Below the pieces are notes generated by a model. The model made no database searches and was not told the origin of the DNA. It worked only from the letters and a program-made list of their open reading frames with translations. Shown here in pieces: positions 1 through 5,938 of a stretch of 7,096 bases of DNA; the stretch's first letter is position 1; every line of letters starts with the position of its first letter. The DNA is taken from the NCBI GenBank assembly GCA_003242355.1, contig QGUH01000171.1, positions 1 through 7,096 on the forward strand, written 5' to 3'. The translations under genes were made by a program, and so were the position numbers. This DNA comes from Pseudomonadota bacterium. GTDB lineage: Bacteria > Myxococcota_A > Polyangia > Polyangiales > Polyangiaceae.

Positions 1-1
1 G

Positions 2-478
2 TTTAAAAGCACGGCCTCACGGTTCGTGGGCGGGGCGTGGTCCCGCGCCGCCGGGGGCGCGATCGTGCTCGTCGCGACGCCATCGCTCGCGGATGCCGTG
101 CGCCTCGGCGGCAGCTGTCTCTTGCTCGAACGTGGTCGGCTGACGACGGTGCAGAATGGCGCGCCCACGGTCGCGCCGGGTCTCGTGGTGCGGAGCGCGG
201 CGGCGCGTCGCCTCGCCGCGTTGCTCGCAGCGGAGCCCGCCGTGCAATCCGTCGTGTTCGACGAACAGCGCACTCCCCGCGAGGTCGTGTTGCGCGGCAC
301 CGACGTCGAGGCGCTCGCCGCCACGCTCGCGCGCGCAGCCGCGAAGAACGACGTCCCGATCGAGAGCGTGACGCTCGAGACGCCCACGCTCGAGGCCGTC
401 TTGCTCGCGCGCGCGGGCTTCACGCATCCGAGCTTTTTTGCTCGGCCCGGCTCCGACATGGCGAAGGTGCCCGCGTGA
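2..478 (+). CDS. ABC transporter ATP-binding protein, C-terminal part (5' truncated by window edge)
   Basis: This frame is open from base 2 to the TGA at 476-478 and gives 158 residues, so the start lies outside the window; the GTG at 26 is probably internal. Residues about 20-45 (IVLVATPSLADAVRLGGSC, then LLLERGRL) resemble the region of an ABC ATPase after Walker B: the H-loop strand followed by the 'D.v.lL..Grl' strand. The end (ETPTLEAVLLARAG) resembles the 'psLEdvFl.ltg' ending common in ABC-2-type ATPases. Walker A, the signature motif and Walker B would be upstream and cannot be checked. The position normally held by the switch histidine reads A-T-P, with Pro at 80-82. The stop overlaps the start of the next gene (GTGA), which implies translational coupling with the permease. 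The family call is inferred from the C-terminal third only. Confidence 0.62.
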   Translation, partial: FKSTASRFVGGAWSRAAGGAIVLVATPSLADAVRLGGSCLLLERGRLTTVQNGAPTVAPGLVVRSAAARRLAALLAAEPAVQSVVFDEQRTPREVVLRGTDVEALAATLARAAAKNDVPIESVTLETPTLEAVLLARAGFTHPSFFARPGSDMAKVPA

Positions 479-1161
479 CGTCTTTCGTGCTCGGCGTCGA
501 GATCACCCGGACCCGCCTCACGTCGCGCGGCGCCTGGATGGCGTTCGTGGTCGCGCTCGGCGTCGTCGTGTTCGTAGCGTTGCTCGAGCGGCACACCGGT
601 CCCCTCGCTGCCGCGGATCGCACCCTCACGGGCGCGGTGTTCGGCGTGGCGGTGCCGTTGCTCACGTACGCCGCGTTCGAGGCCGCGCTCGGCGGTCAGC
701 GACTCGACGTCGCCGTTCGCGCGATTGCCCGCCACGGCGGAAACCGAAGGAAGGCGATCGTCGGATCGTGCGCGACGTTGGGCGGCGTGCTCGCGGCGAG
801 CACGATCGCCCTCGCGACGGTTGCGTTGCTCGCCGCGTATTCTCCGAGCGATCCGCGGCTGTTCGCCGACCTGGCCAGCACCACCTGGATCGCCGCGCTG
901 GCCGGCCTCGCGTACGCAGCGTGGTTCGCACTCGCATCGACGTTCGGGGCGTCGGGAGGTGGGCGCAAGTGGTTGCTCGGTCTCGATTGGATTTTTGGAG
1001 CATCGAGCGGTCCGCTCGCCCTCCCCTGGCCGCGCGGACACGTACGCAACTTGCTGGGAGGAACGCCAGTCCTCGACATGCAGCCGGGCCAGGCCGTCCT
1101 CGTCCTGGGCGTCGGCATGGCTCTTGCGCTCGCGGTCGCCCTCTCCCGAGCGCCGGAGTAG
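475..1161 (+). CDS. ABC-2-type transporter permease subunit (putative)
   Basis: The 228-residue product starts at GTG 475, which overlaps the upstream TGA by the GTGA junction; the long in-frame stretch before it is a shadow of the ATPase gene. About six hydrophobic segments are visible, near residues 19-37, 51-69, 96-121, 136-157, 166-181 and 206-223, separated by short Arg-rich or Gly-rich loops, so it should sit in the inner membrane. There is no signal peptide and no soluble domain. The size, the all-helical architecture and the coupling to an ATPase-like gene fit the membrane subunit of a small ABC exporter. The substrate cannot be read from the sequence. It ends at TAG 1159-1161, 31 bp before the receiver gene. 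Sequence identity to a named family is not obvious by eye, so the function rests on topology and context. Confidence 0.68.
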   Translation: MTSFVLGVEITRTRLTSRGAWMAFVVALGVVVFVALLERHTGPLAAADRTLTGAVFGVAVPLLTYAAFEAALGGQRLDVAVRAIARHGGNRRKAIVGSCATLGGVLAASTIALATVALLAAYSPSDPRLFADLASTTWIAALAGLAYAAWFALASTFGASGGGRKWLLGLDWIFGASSGPLALPWPRGHVRNLLGGTPVLDMQPGQAVLVLGVGMALALAVALSRAPE

Positions 1162-1192
1162 GAGCGAATCCTCCCGCAGGACGCTAACTGGC

Positions 1193-1945
1193 ATGCCCCT
1201 TGACAGCACGCTAGGCTCGGCGGGCGTGCAAGGGATCGCTTATCGCTTCGACAGCCTCCACGATCTCGCCTTGGTGCTCGAATCGAGCGCCGACGATCAA
1301 GACATCGAGCTCCCCTGTCGAGAAGGGGTGCGTGACGGCGAGTGGCTGCTCGTAACCTTCGCGATCGGTGACGACGCAACGAGCGTCGCCGGCCGTGTGT
1401 GCGATCGCGGCAGCGGCCTTCGCCTCGCCTTCGAAGAGCGCGATTGGCAACGCCTGCTGCGCTTCGCTCGCGGCGAGGGGACGCCCTCGCTCTTGCCTCC
1501 GGGTCAGGCACACGTGCCGGAGGCGGTCTGCGCGCCGCCCGGTGCGACGGCGCTCGTCGTCGATCCGGATCCCACCGTGCTCTGCGTCGTGCGCGCGCTG
1601 CTCGAAGCGTGCGGCGTGATCACGCGCACGGCGGAGGACGCCGACGAAGCGCTCGCTTGCATCGATCGCGAGCCCTTCGATCTCGTCGTCGTCGAGCCCG
1701 TCCTGAGCGGCACGAGCGGTCTCGAGTTGTGCAAGAAGCTCCGCGCCGACGAGCGCTTCGCGACCACGCCCGTGCTCGTGCTCTCTTCGCAGACCACCGC
1801 GAGCGACCTGCACGACGCGCTCAGCGCCGGCGCCGACGATTTCCTCGTGAAACCATTCCGCGCCCCCGAGCTCCGCGCTCGAGCCCTCGGCCTCATCCAT
1901 CGCGCGCGCGGCCTCGCCATGCCTGCCTCGTGCAGGCGTTGTTGA
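1193..1945 (+). CDS. PilZ-like N-terminal domain fused to a degenerate receiver (response-regulator-like) domain
   Basis: The product has 250 residues. Residues about 12-95 form a compact beta-rich region (GEWLLVTFAIG, SVAGRVCDRGSGLRLAFEERDW) that resembles the PilZ-like domains fused to receivers in myxobacteria. It holds an RxxxR (R43-R47) but no clear D/NxSxxG, so cyclic-di-GMP binding is doubtful. Residues about 119-238 are a CheY-like receiver. The invariant Lys is present (K220 in LVKPF) and Ser198 replaces the usual Thr/Ser. The phosphoacceptor Asp is Glu168 (DLVVVEP), and the second acidic-pocket residue is Pro125 (VVDPDP). There is no output domain after the receiver. Start choice: ATG 1193 has a weak AGGA about 11 nt upstream; in-frame GTG 1226 is an alternative that would drop 11 residues. 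The last codons (LIHRARGLAMPASCRRC) lie inside the downstream repeat family, which also supplies the stop. It may be co-transcribed with the ABC genes. Confidence 0.83.
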   Translation: MPLDSTLGSAGVQGIAYRFDSLHDLALVLESSADDQDIELPCREGVRDGEWLLVTFAIGDDATSVAGRVCDRGSGLRLAFEERDWQRLLRFARGEGTPSLLPPGQAHVPEAVCAPPGATALVVDPDPTVLCVVRALLEACGVITRTAEDADEALACIDREPFDLVVVEPVLSGTSGLELCKKLRADERFATTPVLVLSSQTTASDLHDALSAGADDFLVKPFRAPELRARALGLIHRARGLAMPASCRRC

Positions 1946-2320
1946 TCCTGCCTCGTGCCAGGCGTTGTTGACACCTTCGCCGCATCCATCGCGCGCGATC
2001 TCGCCGTGCCTGCCTCGCGCAGGCGTTGTTGACACCTTCGCGACGCACGCGGTCTCGCCATACCTGCCTCGCGCAGGCGTTGTTCACCCTGCTTCGTGCA
2101 GCGCTGTTGAGACCCCTTCCCGGCGCACGCGGTCTCGCCATACCTGCCTCGCGCAGGCGTTGTTGACCCTGCTTCGTGCAGGCGCCGTTGAGACCCCTTC
2201 CCGGCGCGCGCGATCTCGCATGCCTGCCTCGTGCAGGCGCTGTTGACCCCTCTTCGCCACATCCATCGCGCGCGGCCTCGCCGTGCCTGTCGTTGACCCC
2301 CTCGCCGCATCCATCGTGCG
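1894..2320. repeat. Degenerate array of short hairpin-forming repeats
   Basis: The core unit is an inverted repeat, GCCTGC-CTCGY-GCAGGC, usually followed by GTTGTTGA. Copies with the full 6-bp stem lie at 1921-1937, 2008-2024 and 2222-2238. Copies with 5-bp stems lie at 2063-2077, 2143-2157 and 2168-2182. Weaker copies lie at 1947-1963 and 2089-2101, and a truncated one near 2283. A second block, CATCCATCGCGCGCG, precedes some units at 1894, 1983 and 2260, with a decayed copy at 2308. Spacing varies (about 26 to 89 bp) and is not a multiple of three, so the array does not keep one reading frame. The first unit overlaps the last codons of the receiver gene. It resembles a REP-like palindromic element array; whether it acts at DNA or RNA level cannot be told. 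Confidence 0.85.
2051..2211. repeat. 80/81-bp tandem duplication with nested hairpins
   Basis: Copy 1 (2051-2130) and copy 2 (2131-2211) are identical over their first 34 bases and differ overall by three substitutions and one inserted G. Each contains two short hairpins, CCTGC/GCAGG with a CTCGC loop and (C)CTGC/GCAG(G) with a TTCGT loop. These are enclosed by GGTCTC (2051-2056, 2131-2136) and its exact complement GAGACC (2109-2114, 2190-2195). Each copy could therefore fold as a three-way junction. The near identity indicates a recent duplication within the older array. Confidence 0.88.
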
Positions 2321-2508
2321 CGTGGGCTCTTCTGCGGCTCGCGTCGTGACGCTTCCGCCGCGACGCGATCACGAACGCATCGCGAACGCGTCGGGCTTCT
2401 CGTGTCCGCCCGACGGCCAGCCCGTCGCTGAGTGGGCACGGCAGCGCGCGGCGCGCTGCCACACGACCCCTTGCAGGTCCTCAACACCTCTTGCAGGGGC
2501 TGCTTCCT

Positions 2509-2896
2509 GCAGGTGCTGTTCCGTCACTGTCCTGAGCCATCTTCGCGTCTGGCTCGCGATGAACTCTCCGCGCTGCGTAAACGCTTCGCGTTGCGACCCC
2601 ATCGAGCTTGTCGCGCCCGACCGACTGCCAGCCCGGCGCGGAGTTGTCACGGCCACGCCCAAGCAGCCTCACTCCTTCGTGCAGCCTCACTCCTTCGTGC
2701 AGCCTCACTCCTTCGTGCAGCCTCACTCCTTCGTGCAGCCTCACTCCTTCGTGCAGCCTCACTCCTTCGTGCAGCCTCACTCCTTCGTGCAGCCTCACTC
2801 CTATTCCCGTGCAGGTAGTCCCGTAGCTGGCCTGAGTCGTCTGCGCGTCTGGCTCGCCATTGACTGTTCGCACCTCGTGACGTTTCGCGTTGCGAC
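2509..2896. repeat. Pair of diverged direct repeats flanking the 18-bp array
   Basis: Segment B (about 2509-2597) and segment C (about 2811-2896) share the same order of blocks: GCAGGT, then CCTGAG, then CGCGTCTGGCTCGC, then CGCGTTGCGAC. The offset is about 300 bp with few gaps. A third, weaker relative lies near 2320-2365. Separately, 2409-2442 and 2616-2653 share CCCGAC, GCCAGCCC, GAGT and CACGGC in order. The region therefore looks like several decayed copies of one longer unit, with the 18-bp array lying between B and C. Confidence 0.6.
2663..2802. repeat. 18-bp tandem repeat, seven perfect copies plus a partial eighth
   Basis: The unit GCAGCCTCACTCCTTCGT repeats without a mismatch from 2663 to 2788, and a further 14 bases match before the sequence diverges at 2803. 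Because 18 is a multiple of three, all six frames stay open and give hexapeptide repeats (for example QPHSFV on the plus strand and EGVRLH on the minus strand), so openness is not evidence of coding. Perfect identity among copies implies recent expansion or ongoing slippage, and copy number probably varies between strains. Confidence 0.97.
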
Positions 2897-3012
2897 GTCT
2901 GCGGCCTGATCGACGCGCGGGTAGGGGCCGCCCGCAGGCGCTTCGTTCGTTGACGGCTTCACGAGGCATTTCGCGTCGGGCGCGTCGGGCTCGACGAAAC
3001 GCGCCTCTCCGT

Positions 3013-3029
3013 CTCTCGAAACTCGAGAG
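3013..3029. promoter_or_regulatory. Perfect inverted repeat upstream of the M48 gene
   Basis: CTCTCGA (3013-3019) and TCGAGAG (3023-3029) are exact complements separated by AAC. The repeat lies about 115 bp before the protease start and just upstream of a possible promoter. It could be an operator for a dimeric regulator or a small hairpin. No T-run follows, so a terminator is unlikely. Confidence 0.35.
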
Positions 3030-3036
3030 CACGCCC

Positions 3037-3065
3037 GTGAGCGTCGGGGCGCGCTCGGCTACGAT
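3037..3065 (+). promoter_or_regulatory. Possible sigma-70-type promoter for the M48 gene
   Basis: TACGAT at 3060-3065 is a reasonable -10 hexamer. A poor -35 match (GTGAGC, 3037-3042) sits 17 bp upstream. A start near 3072 would give a leader of about 70 nt before the ATG at 3145. The -35 match is weak, so this is tentative. Confidence 0.28.
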
Positions 3066-3144
3066 GATGGGAAACCCGTGAAGGTGATTCCGAGACGCGC
3101 ACGCGTGTCGCGGACCCCTTCACGACCACGACGGAGCGTATCCC

Positions 3145-4029
3145 ATGAAGGCGACGGGTTCTCGAGGCGCCGCGACCATGATCCTGAGCCTCTCGCTGAT
3201 GGCGGCGTGCGCCACGACCGATACCGGGCGGCGGCAGCTCAAGCTGCTCCCGAGCTCCGAGCTCCAGGCGATGGGCAATCAAGCATTTGCGGAGATGAAG
3301 ACCAAGCAGCCCATCGAGGAAGATCCGAGGACGAACGCGTACGTGCAGTGCATCGCGACCGCTCTCGCGCGACAAGTTTCCCGAGACCCGAGCGCGTGGC
3401 AGCTCGCCGTGTTCGACGAACCGAGCGCCAACGCGTTCGCGCTGCCTGGCGGCAACATCGGCGTGCATACGGGCATCCTGGACGTGGCGCGCACACCCGA
3501 TCAGCTCGCCGCCGTGGTTGGCCACGAGATGGCCCACGTGACGCAGGAGCACGCCAACGAGCGCGTCTCCCAGGCGTTCCTCGCTCAGGGCGGGCTCGCC
3601 GCGGCGAGCGCGGCAATGGGAAAGGGCGGACGCGATCGGGAGATCGTTCTCGCGGCCCTGGGGCTCGGCGCGCAGATCGGTATCCTGATGCCGTTCGGGC
3701 GCACTCAGGAGACGGAAGCGGACGTGCTCGGGCTCGAGTACATGGCGCGCGCGGGCTTCGATCCCCGTCAGGCGCTCGACCTCTGGCGAAACATGGAAGA
3801 GATGGCCGAAGGCGGGCAGGTTCCGGAGTTCCTTTCGACCCATCCTTCCCATCAGCGGCGCATCCAAACGCTCGAGGCGCACATGGACTCGGCGCTCGCC
3901 ACGTACAAGAAGGCACGCGCGGCCGGCAACATCCCCAACTGCGAGCGCGCCCCCGAGCGCATCGGTGCTCGCTCGCAGAACGCGGCTCCATTCTCGAGAC
4001 ACGCCTCGGAGCGCGTCGGTACGCGCTGA
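3145..4029 (+). CDS. M48-family zinc metalloprotease, predicted lipoprotein
   Basis: This 294-residue protein is an M48 (Ste24/LoiP/BepA-like) peptidase. The zinc site is HEMAH at residues 127-131 (bases 3523-3537), with the third ligand Glu189 in the downstream ETEAD motif. FALPGGNIGVHTG (about 98-110) is the strand that precedes the active-site helix, and STHPSHQRRI (231-240) is the conserved C-terminal His motif. The N-terminus is short and basic, then hydrophobic, ending in LMAAC with Cys22 as the likely lipidated residue. Position +2 is Ala, not Asp, which by the E. coli rule suggests the outer membrane facing the periplasm. ATG 3145 is chosen because GGAG lies 8 nt upstream; ATG 3178 is an internal alternative. 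Related enzymes degrade or help assemble misfolded outer-membrane proteins, and such a role here is inferred. It is convergent with the Lol permease, 66 bp away. Confidence 0.95.
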   Translation: MKATGSRGAATMILSLSLMAACATTDTGRRQLKLLPSSELQAMGNQAFAEMKTKQPIEEDPRTNAYVQCIATALARQVSRDPSAWQLAVFDEPSANAFALPGGNIGVHTGILDVARTPDQLAAVVGHEMAHVTQEHANERVSQAFLAQGGLAAASAAMGKGGRDREIVLAALGLGAQIGILMPFGRTQETEADVLGLEYMARAGFDPRQALDLWRNMEEMAEGGQVPEFLSTHPSHQRRIQTLEAHMDSALATYKKARAAGNIPNCERAPERIGARSQNAAPFSRHASERVGTR

Positions 4030-4095
4030 AAGCCCCGCTCCGTTCGCGCAGCTCGCTCCAGAGCGTCCCGCCCGCATCAGGCGCGCGCGGAGCGC

Positions 4096-5679
4096 TCAGT
4101 TCTGTTCGCGGAACGCTTCCGCGGGTCGGAGGCGCGCCGCGTGGCGCGCGGGCCACACGGTGGCGAGCAGGCAAACCACGATCGCGAAGACGCCGACGAG
4201 CGCGAAGTCGCTCCAGCGCACGAGCACGGGCACCCGTGAGATGAAGTACACCTTCGGATCGAGCGGCACGCCGTAGACCAGAAGGCCCTTGCAGATCAGC
4301 AGGCCGAGACCCAGGCCCAGCACGGTGCCGACCACGCCGATCAACGTTCCCTGGTAGACGAACGAGCGGAGCAGCGCGCCATCGGTGGCGCCCATCGCCT
4401 TGAGCACGGCGATGTCCCGCTTCTTGTCGAGCACCATCATGATCAGCGTCGCGATCACGGTGAACGCGGCCACCACGATGATCAGCGCGAGCACGAGGCT
4501 CATCAGGATTTGCTGGATCTGCAAGGCCGTGAACAGCCCGCGGTTCAGCTCCTCCCAGTCCATCACGTTGTAGATGCCGCTCTTCAGGCGCTCCTCGATC
4601 TCGCTCGCGATGCGCTTCGCGTCGTCGATGTCGGCCACCTTCATCTCGATGCCGGTCACGCTGTCGCCGGCGTCGTAGAAGGCCTGCGCCTCGTACAAGT
4701 CCGTGTACACGAGCTTGGCGTCGTACTGGTCGAAGCCGGCGTCGAACACCGCGATCACGCGGAACTGCTTGGCCACGGGCGCTCGAATCGCGCCCCGCGA
4801 GTACGAGTAGCCGATCGTGGGCGAGGTCACCTGCACGCATCCGCCCAGCGACACGTTCAGGTTCTTGGCCAGGGTCCTGCCAATCACGATGCCGGGCAGC
4901 TTCGAAACCGCTTTCTCGTCCGCGCACGGATCGGGATCGAGCTCGGCCGGCAAAAAGTCGTCGTCGGGGAGCACGCTCTGATAGCCGCCCTCCGGAACGA
5001 CGCTGCCCACCGGGGCGTCCTTCGGCAGCTCGAGATCCGCGAATTCCGGTTCGGTCTGCGCCGCGGGCGCGACCTCCGACTCGGAGCCTGCCGGTGCGCG
5101 CTTTGCGACGCGCGCTTTGTCCTCCTCGACGATCTTCTCGAGCTCCTCGAGCACCGAGCGCTTGCCTTGAGAGCCCTCGCTTGCGGTGGAAGGCGTGCCG
5201 GAGCTCTCGGGGAGCGCGCGCGTTCGACGGCGGCGCTCCGGCGGCTTGGCGCCAGCGACGCGCAACCCTTCCAAGCTGCCTTCGACGATGTGGCGCGGCA
5301 GATCGAGCACCTGCGAAACGCGGTTCGGATCCACGCCTTTGACGAGCACACCGGTCGCGGTGCGCTCGCCGTGCGTCACCATCATCGGGCTGATGACGAA
5401 CGGCGCGACCCCGATCACGCCAGGCACCGTCTTTACCTGGTCCATGATCGTCCGGTACTCGCGAAAGTCGCTCGAGTACTTGAGCACCAAGACGTGAGCG
5501 TTCACGCCCAGCACCTTTTCGCGAAACTGCGCCCTGAACCCGCCAGTGACGCTGATGACGGTGGCAAGCGCGGCAACCCCCAACATCACCCCGAGCACGG
5601 CGAACATCGTGCCGACGGACACGAAGGCGCGCTTCTTGGAGCGGAGGTAGCGCAGGGCAAGCTCGAGAGGGAAACCCAT
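4096..5679 (-). CDS. lolC: LolC/LolE-family lipoprotein-releasing permease with large insertion
   Basis: The 527-residue inner-membrane protein has the MacB/FtsX-type layout. A cytoplasmic start (FPLELALRYLRSKKR) leads into TM1 (about 18-46), a large periplasmic region follows, and TM2 (390-417), TM3 (440-468) and TM4 (491-511) come last. LDKKRDIAVLKAMGAT (417-432) and the ending WPARHAARLRPAEAF are hallmark motifs. In known systems LolC and LolE with the ATPase LolD extract lipoproteins from the inner membrane and pass them to LolA. E. coli LolC and LolE have about 400 residues; the excess here is a charged, low-complexity segment at about 141-258, between the first periplasmic part and LPGIVIGRTLAKNL. 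ATG 5679 is chosen because homology begins there; the frame stays open upstream to 6075 but that part overlaps the kinase gene. LolC and LolE cannot be told apart here, and no lolD is adjacent. Confidence 0.92.
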   Translation of the reverse strand: MGFPLELALRYLRSKKRAFVSVGTMFAVLGVMLGVAALATVISVTGGFRAQFREKVLGVNAHVLVLKYSSDFREYRTIMDQVKTVPGVIGVAPFVISPMMVTHGERTATGVLVKGVDPNRVSQVLDLPRHIVEGSLEGLRVAGAKPPERRRRTRALPESSGTPSTASEGSQGKRSVLEELEKIVEEDKARVAKRAPAGSESEVAPAAQTEPEFADLELPKDAPVGSVVPEGGYQSVLPDDDFLPAELDPDPCADEKAVSKLPGIVIGRTLAKNLNVSLGGCVQVTSPTIGYSYSRGAIRAPVAKQFRVIAVFDAGFDQYDAKLVYTDLYEAQAFYDAGDSVTGIEMKVADIDDAKRIASEIEERLKSGIYNVMDWEELNRGLFTALQIQQILMSLVLALIIVVAAFTVIATLIMMVLDKKRDIAVLKAMGATDGALLRSFVYQGTLIGVVGTVLGLGLGLLICKGLLVYGVPLDPKVYFISRVPVLVRWSDFALVGVFAIVVCLLATVWPARHAARLRPAEAFREQN

Positions 5680-5938
5680 GGAGGTGCCCCGATCTACCAC
5701 CCGGTCCGGCCCGCGCTTCGATGGAAGCGGAAATCCGTGCGGCCGAGGTCGAAAATCCTGGCCGGGCGACCCAGGGCGCCCCGTTTCACGCGTGGCGGCA
5801 ACCCGGTGAGTGTGTAACCATTGCGGCCCTGCGGCGCCGTCCGTCAAAACGCGGAAGCTCGGGCCGAGCCCCCGCTGCCCAGAAAGCGGGCGTCGGCCTT
5901 GCATGCCTCGCCGTGAGCGAGTGGATGGTGTCAGACGG
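5680..5938. promoter_or_regulatory. Divergent intergenic region between the Lol permease and kinase genes
   Basis: These 259 bp must hold the promoters of two divergent genes. Two inverted repeats are visible: GCTCG-GGC-CGAGC at 5857-5869, and CCCGCT at 5871-5876 pairing with AGCGGG at 5885-5890 across an 8-base loop. On the minus strand a TTGACG hexamer (complement of 5842-5847) could be a -35 box for the permease gene, but no good -10 box stands at 16-18 bp. No convincing promoter is seen toward the kinase. Confidence 0.4.

Larger units (their letters stand above)
1946..3144. other. 1.2-kb intergenic region with no credible gene
   Basis: Several frames are open here on both strands, but none looks like a gene. 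Their translations are Arg/Cys-rich, show no recognisable domain, and become simple hexapeptide repeats across the 18-bp tandem array. The contents in order are the hairpin array (to about 2320), decayed direct-repeat blocks (about 2320-2660), the 18-bp tandem array (2663-2802), a further decayed block (2811-2896), and a non-repetitive stretch leading to the protease gene that contains an inverted repeat at 3013-3029 and a possible promoter near 3060. A small RNA gene within it is possible but is not shown by the sequence. Confidence 0.7.

Noticed and set aside
1200..1228. TTGACA as a -35 box for the receiver gene starting at GTG 1226
   Set aside because: No -10-like hexamer stands 16-18 bp downstream, and the site lies just after a plausible ATG with an upstream AGGA. 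The GTG start is kept only as an alternative.
1921..1950. Rho-independent terminator at the end of the receiver gene
   Set aside because: The hairpin is real but is followed by GTTGTTGATCC, not a T-run, and it recurs many times downstream as a repeat element.
1894..2320. CRISPR array
   Set aside because: The repeats are imperfect, their spacing ranges from about 26 to 89 bp, the intervening sequence is itself repetitive, and no cas gene is present.
1504..2487. Long minus-strand frame rich in 'QQRLREAGMARPRA'-like peptides
   Set aside because: It runs antisense through the receiver gene and then through the repeats; the repeat units shift frame from copy to copy, which is not expected of a real repeat protein.
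2283..2909. Protein of about 208 residues with QPHSFV hexapeptide repeats
   Set aside because: Any 18-bp tandem repeat without a stop stays open in every frame; the flanking translation is Arg/Cys-rich with no domain, and the same DNA gives equally long frames on the other strand.
4030..4095. Bidirectional terminator between the convergent protease and Lol genes
   Set aside because: Only very short complementary stretches are present (CGCT/AGCG with a 4-base loop) and there is no T-run on either side.
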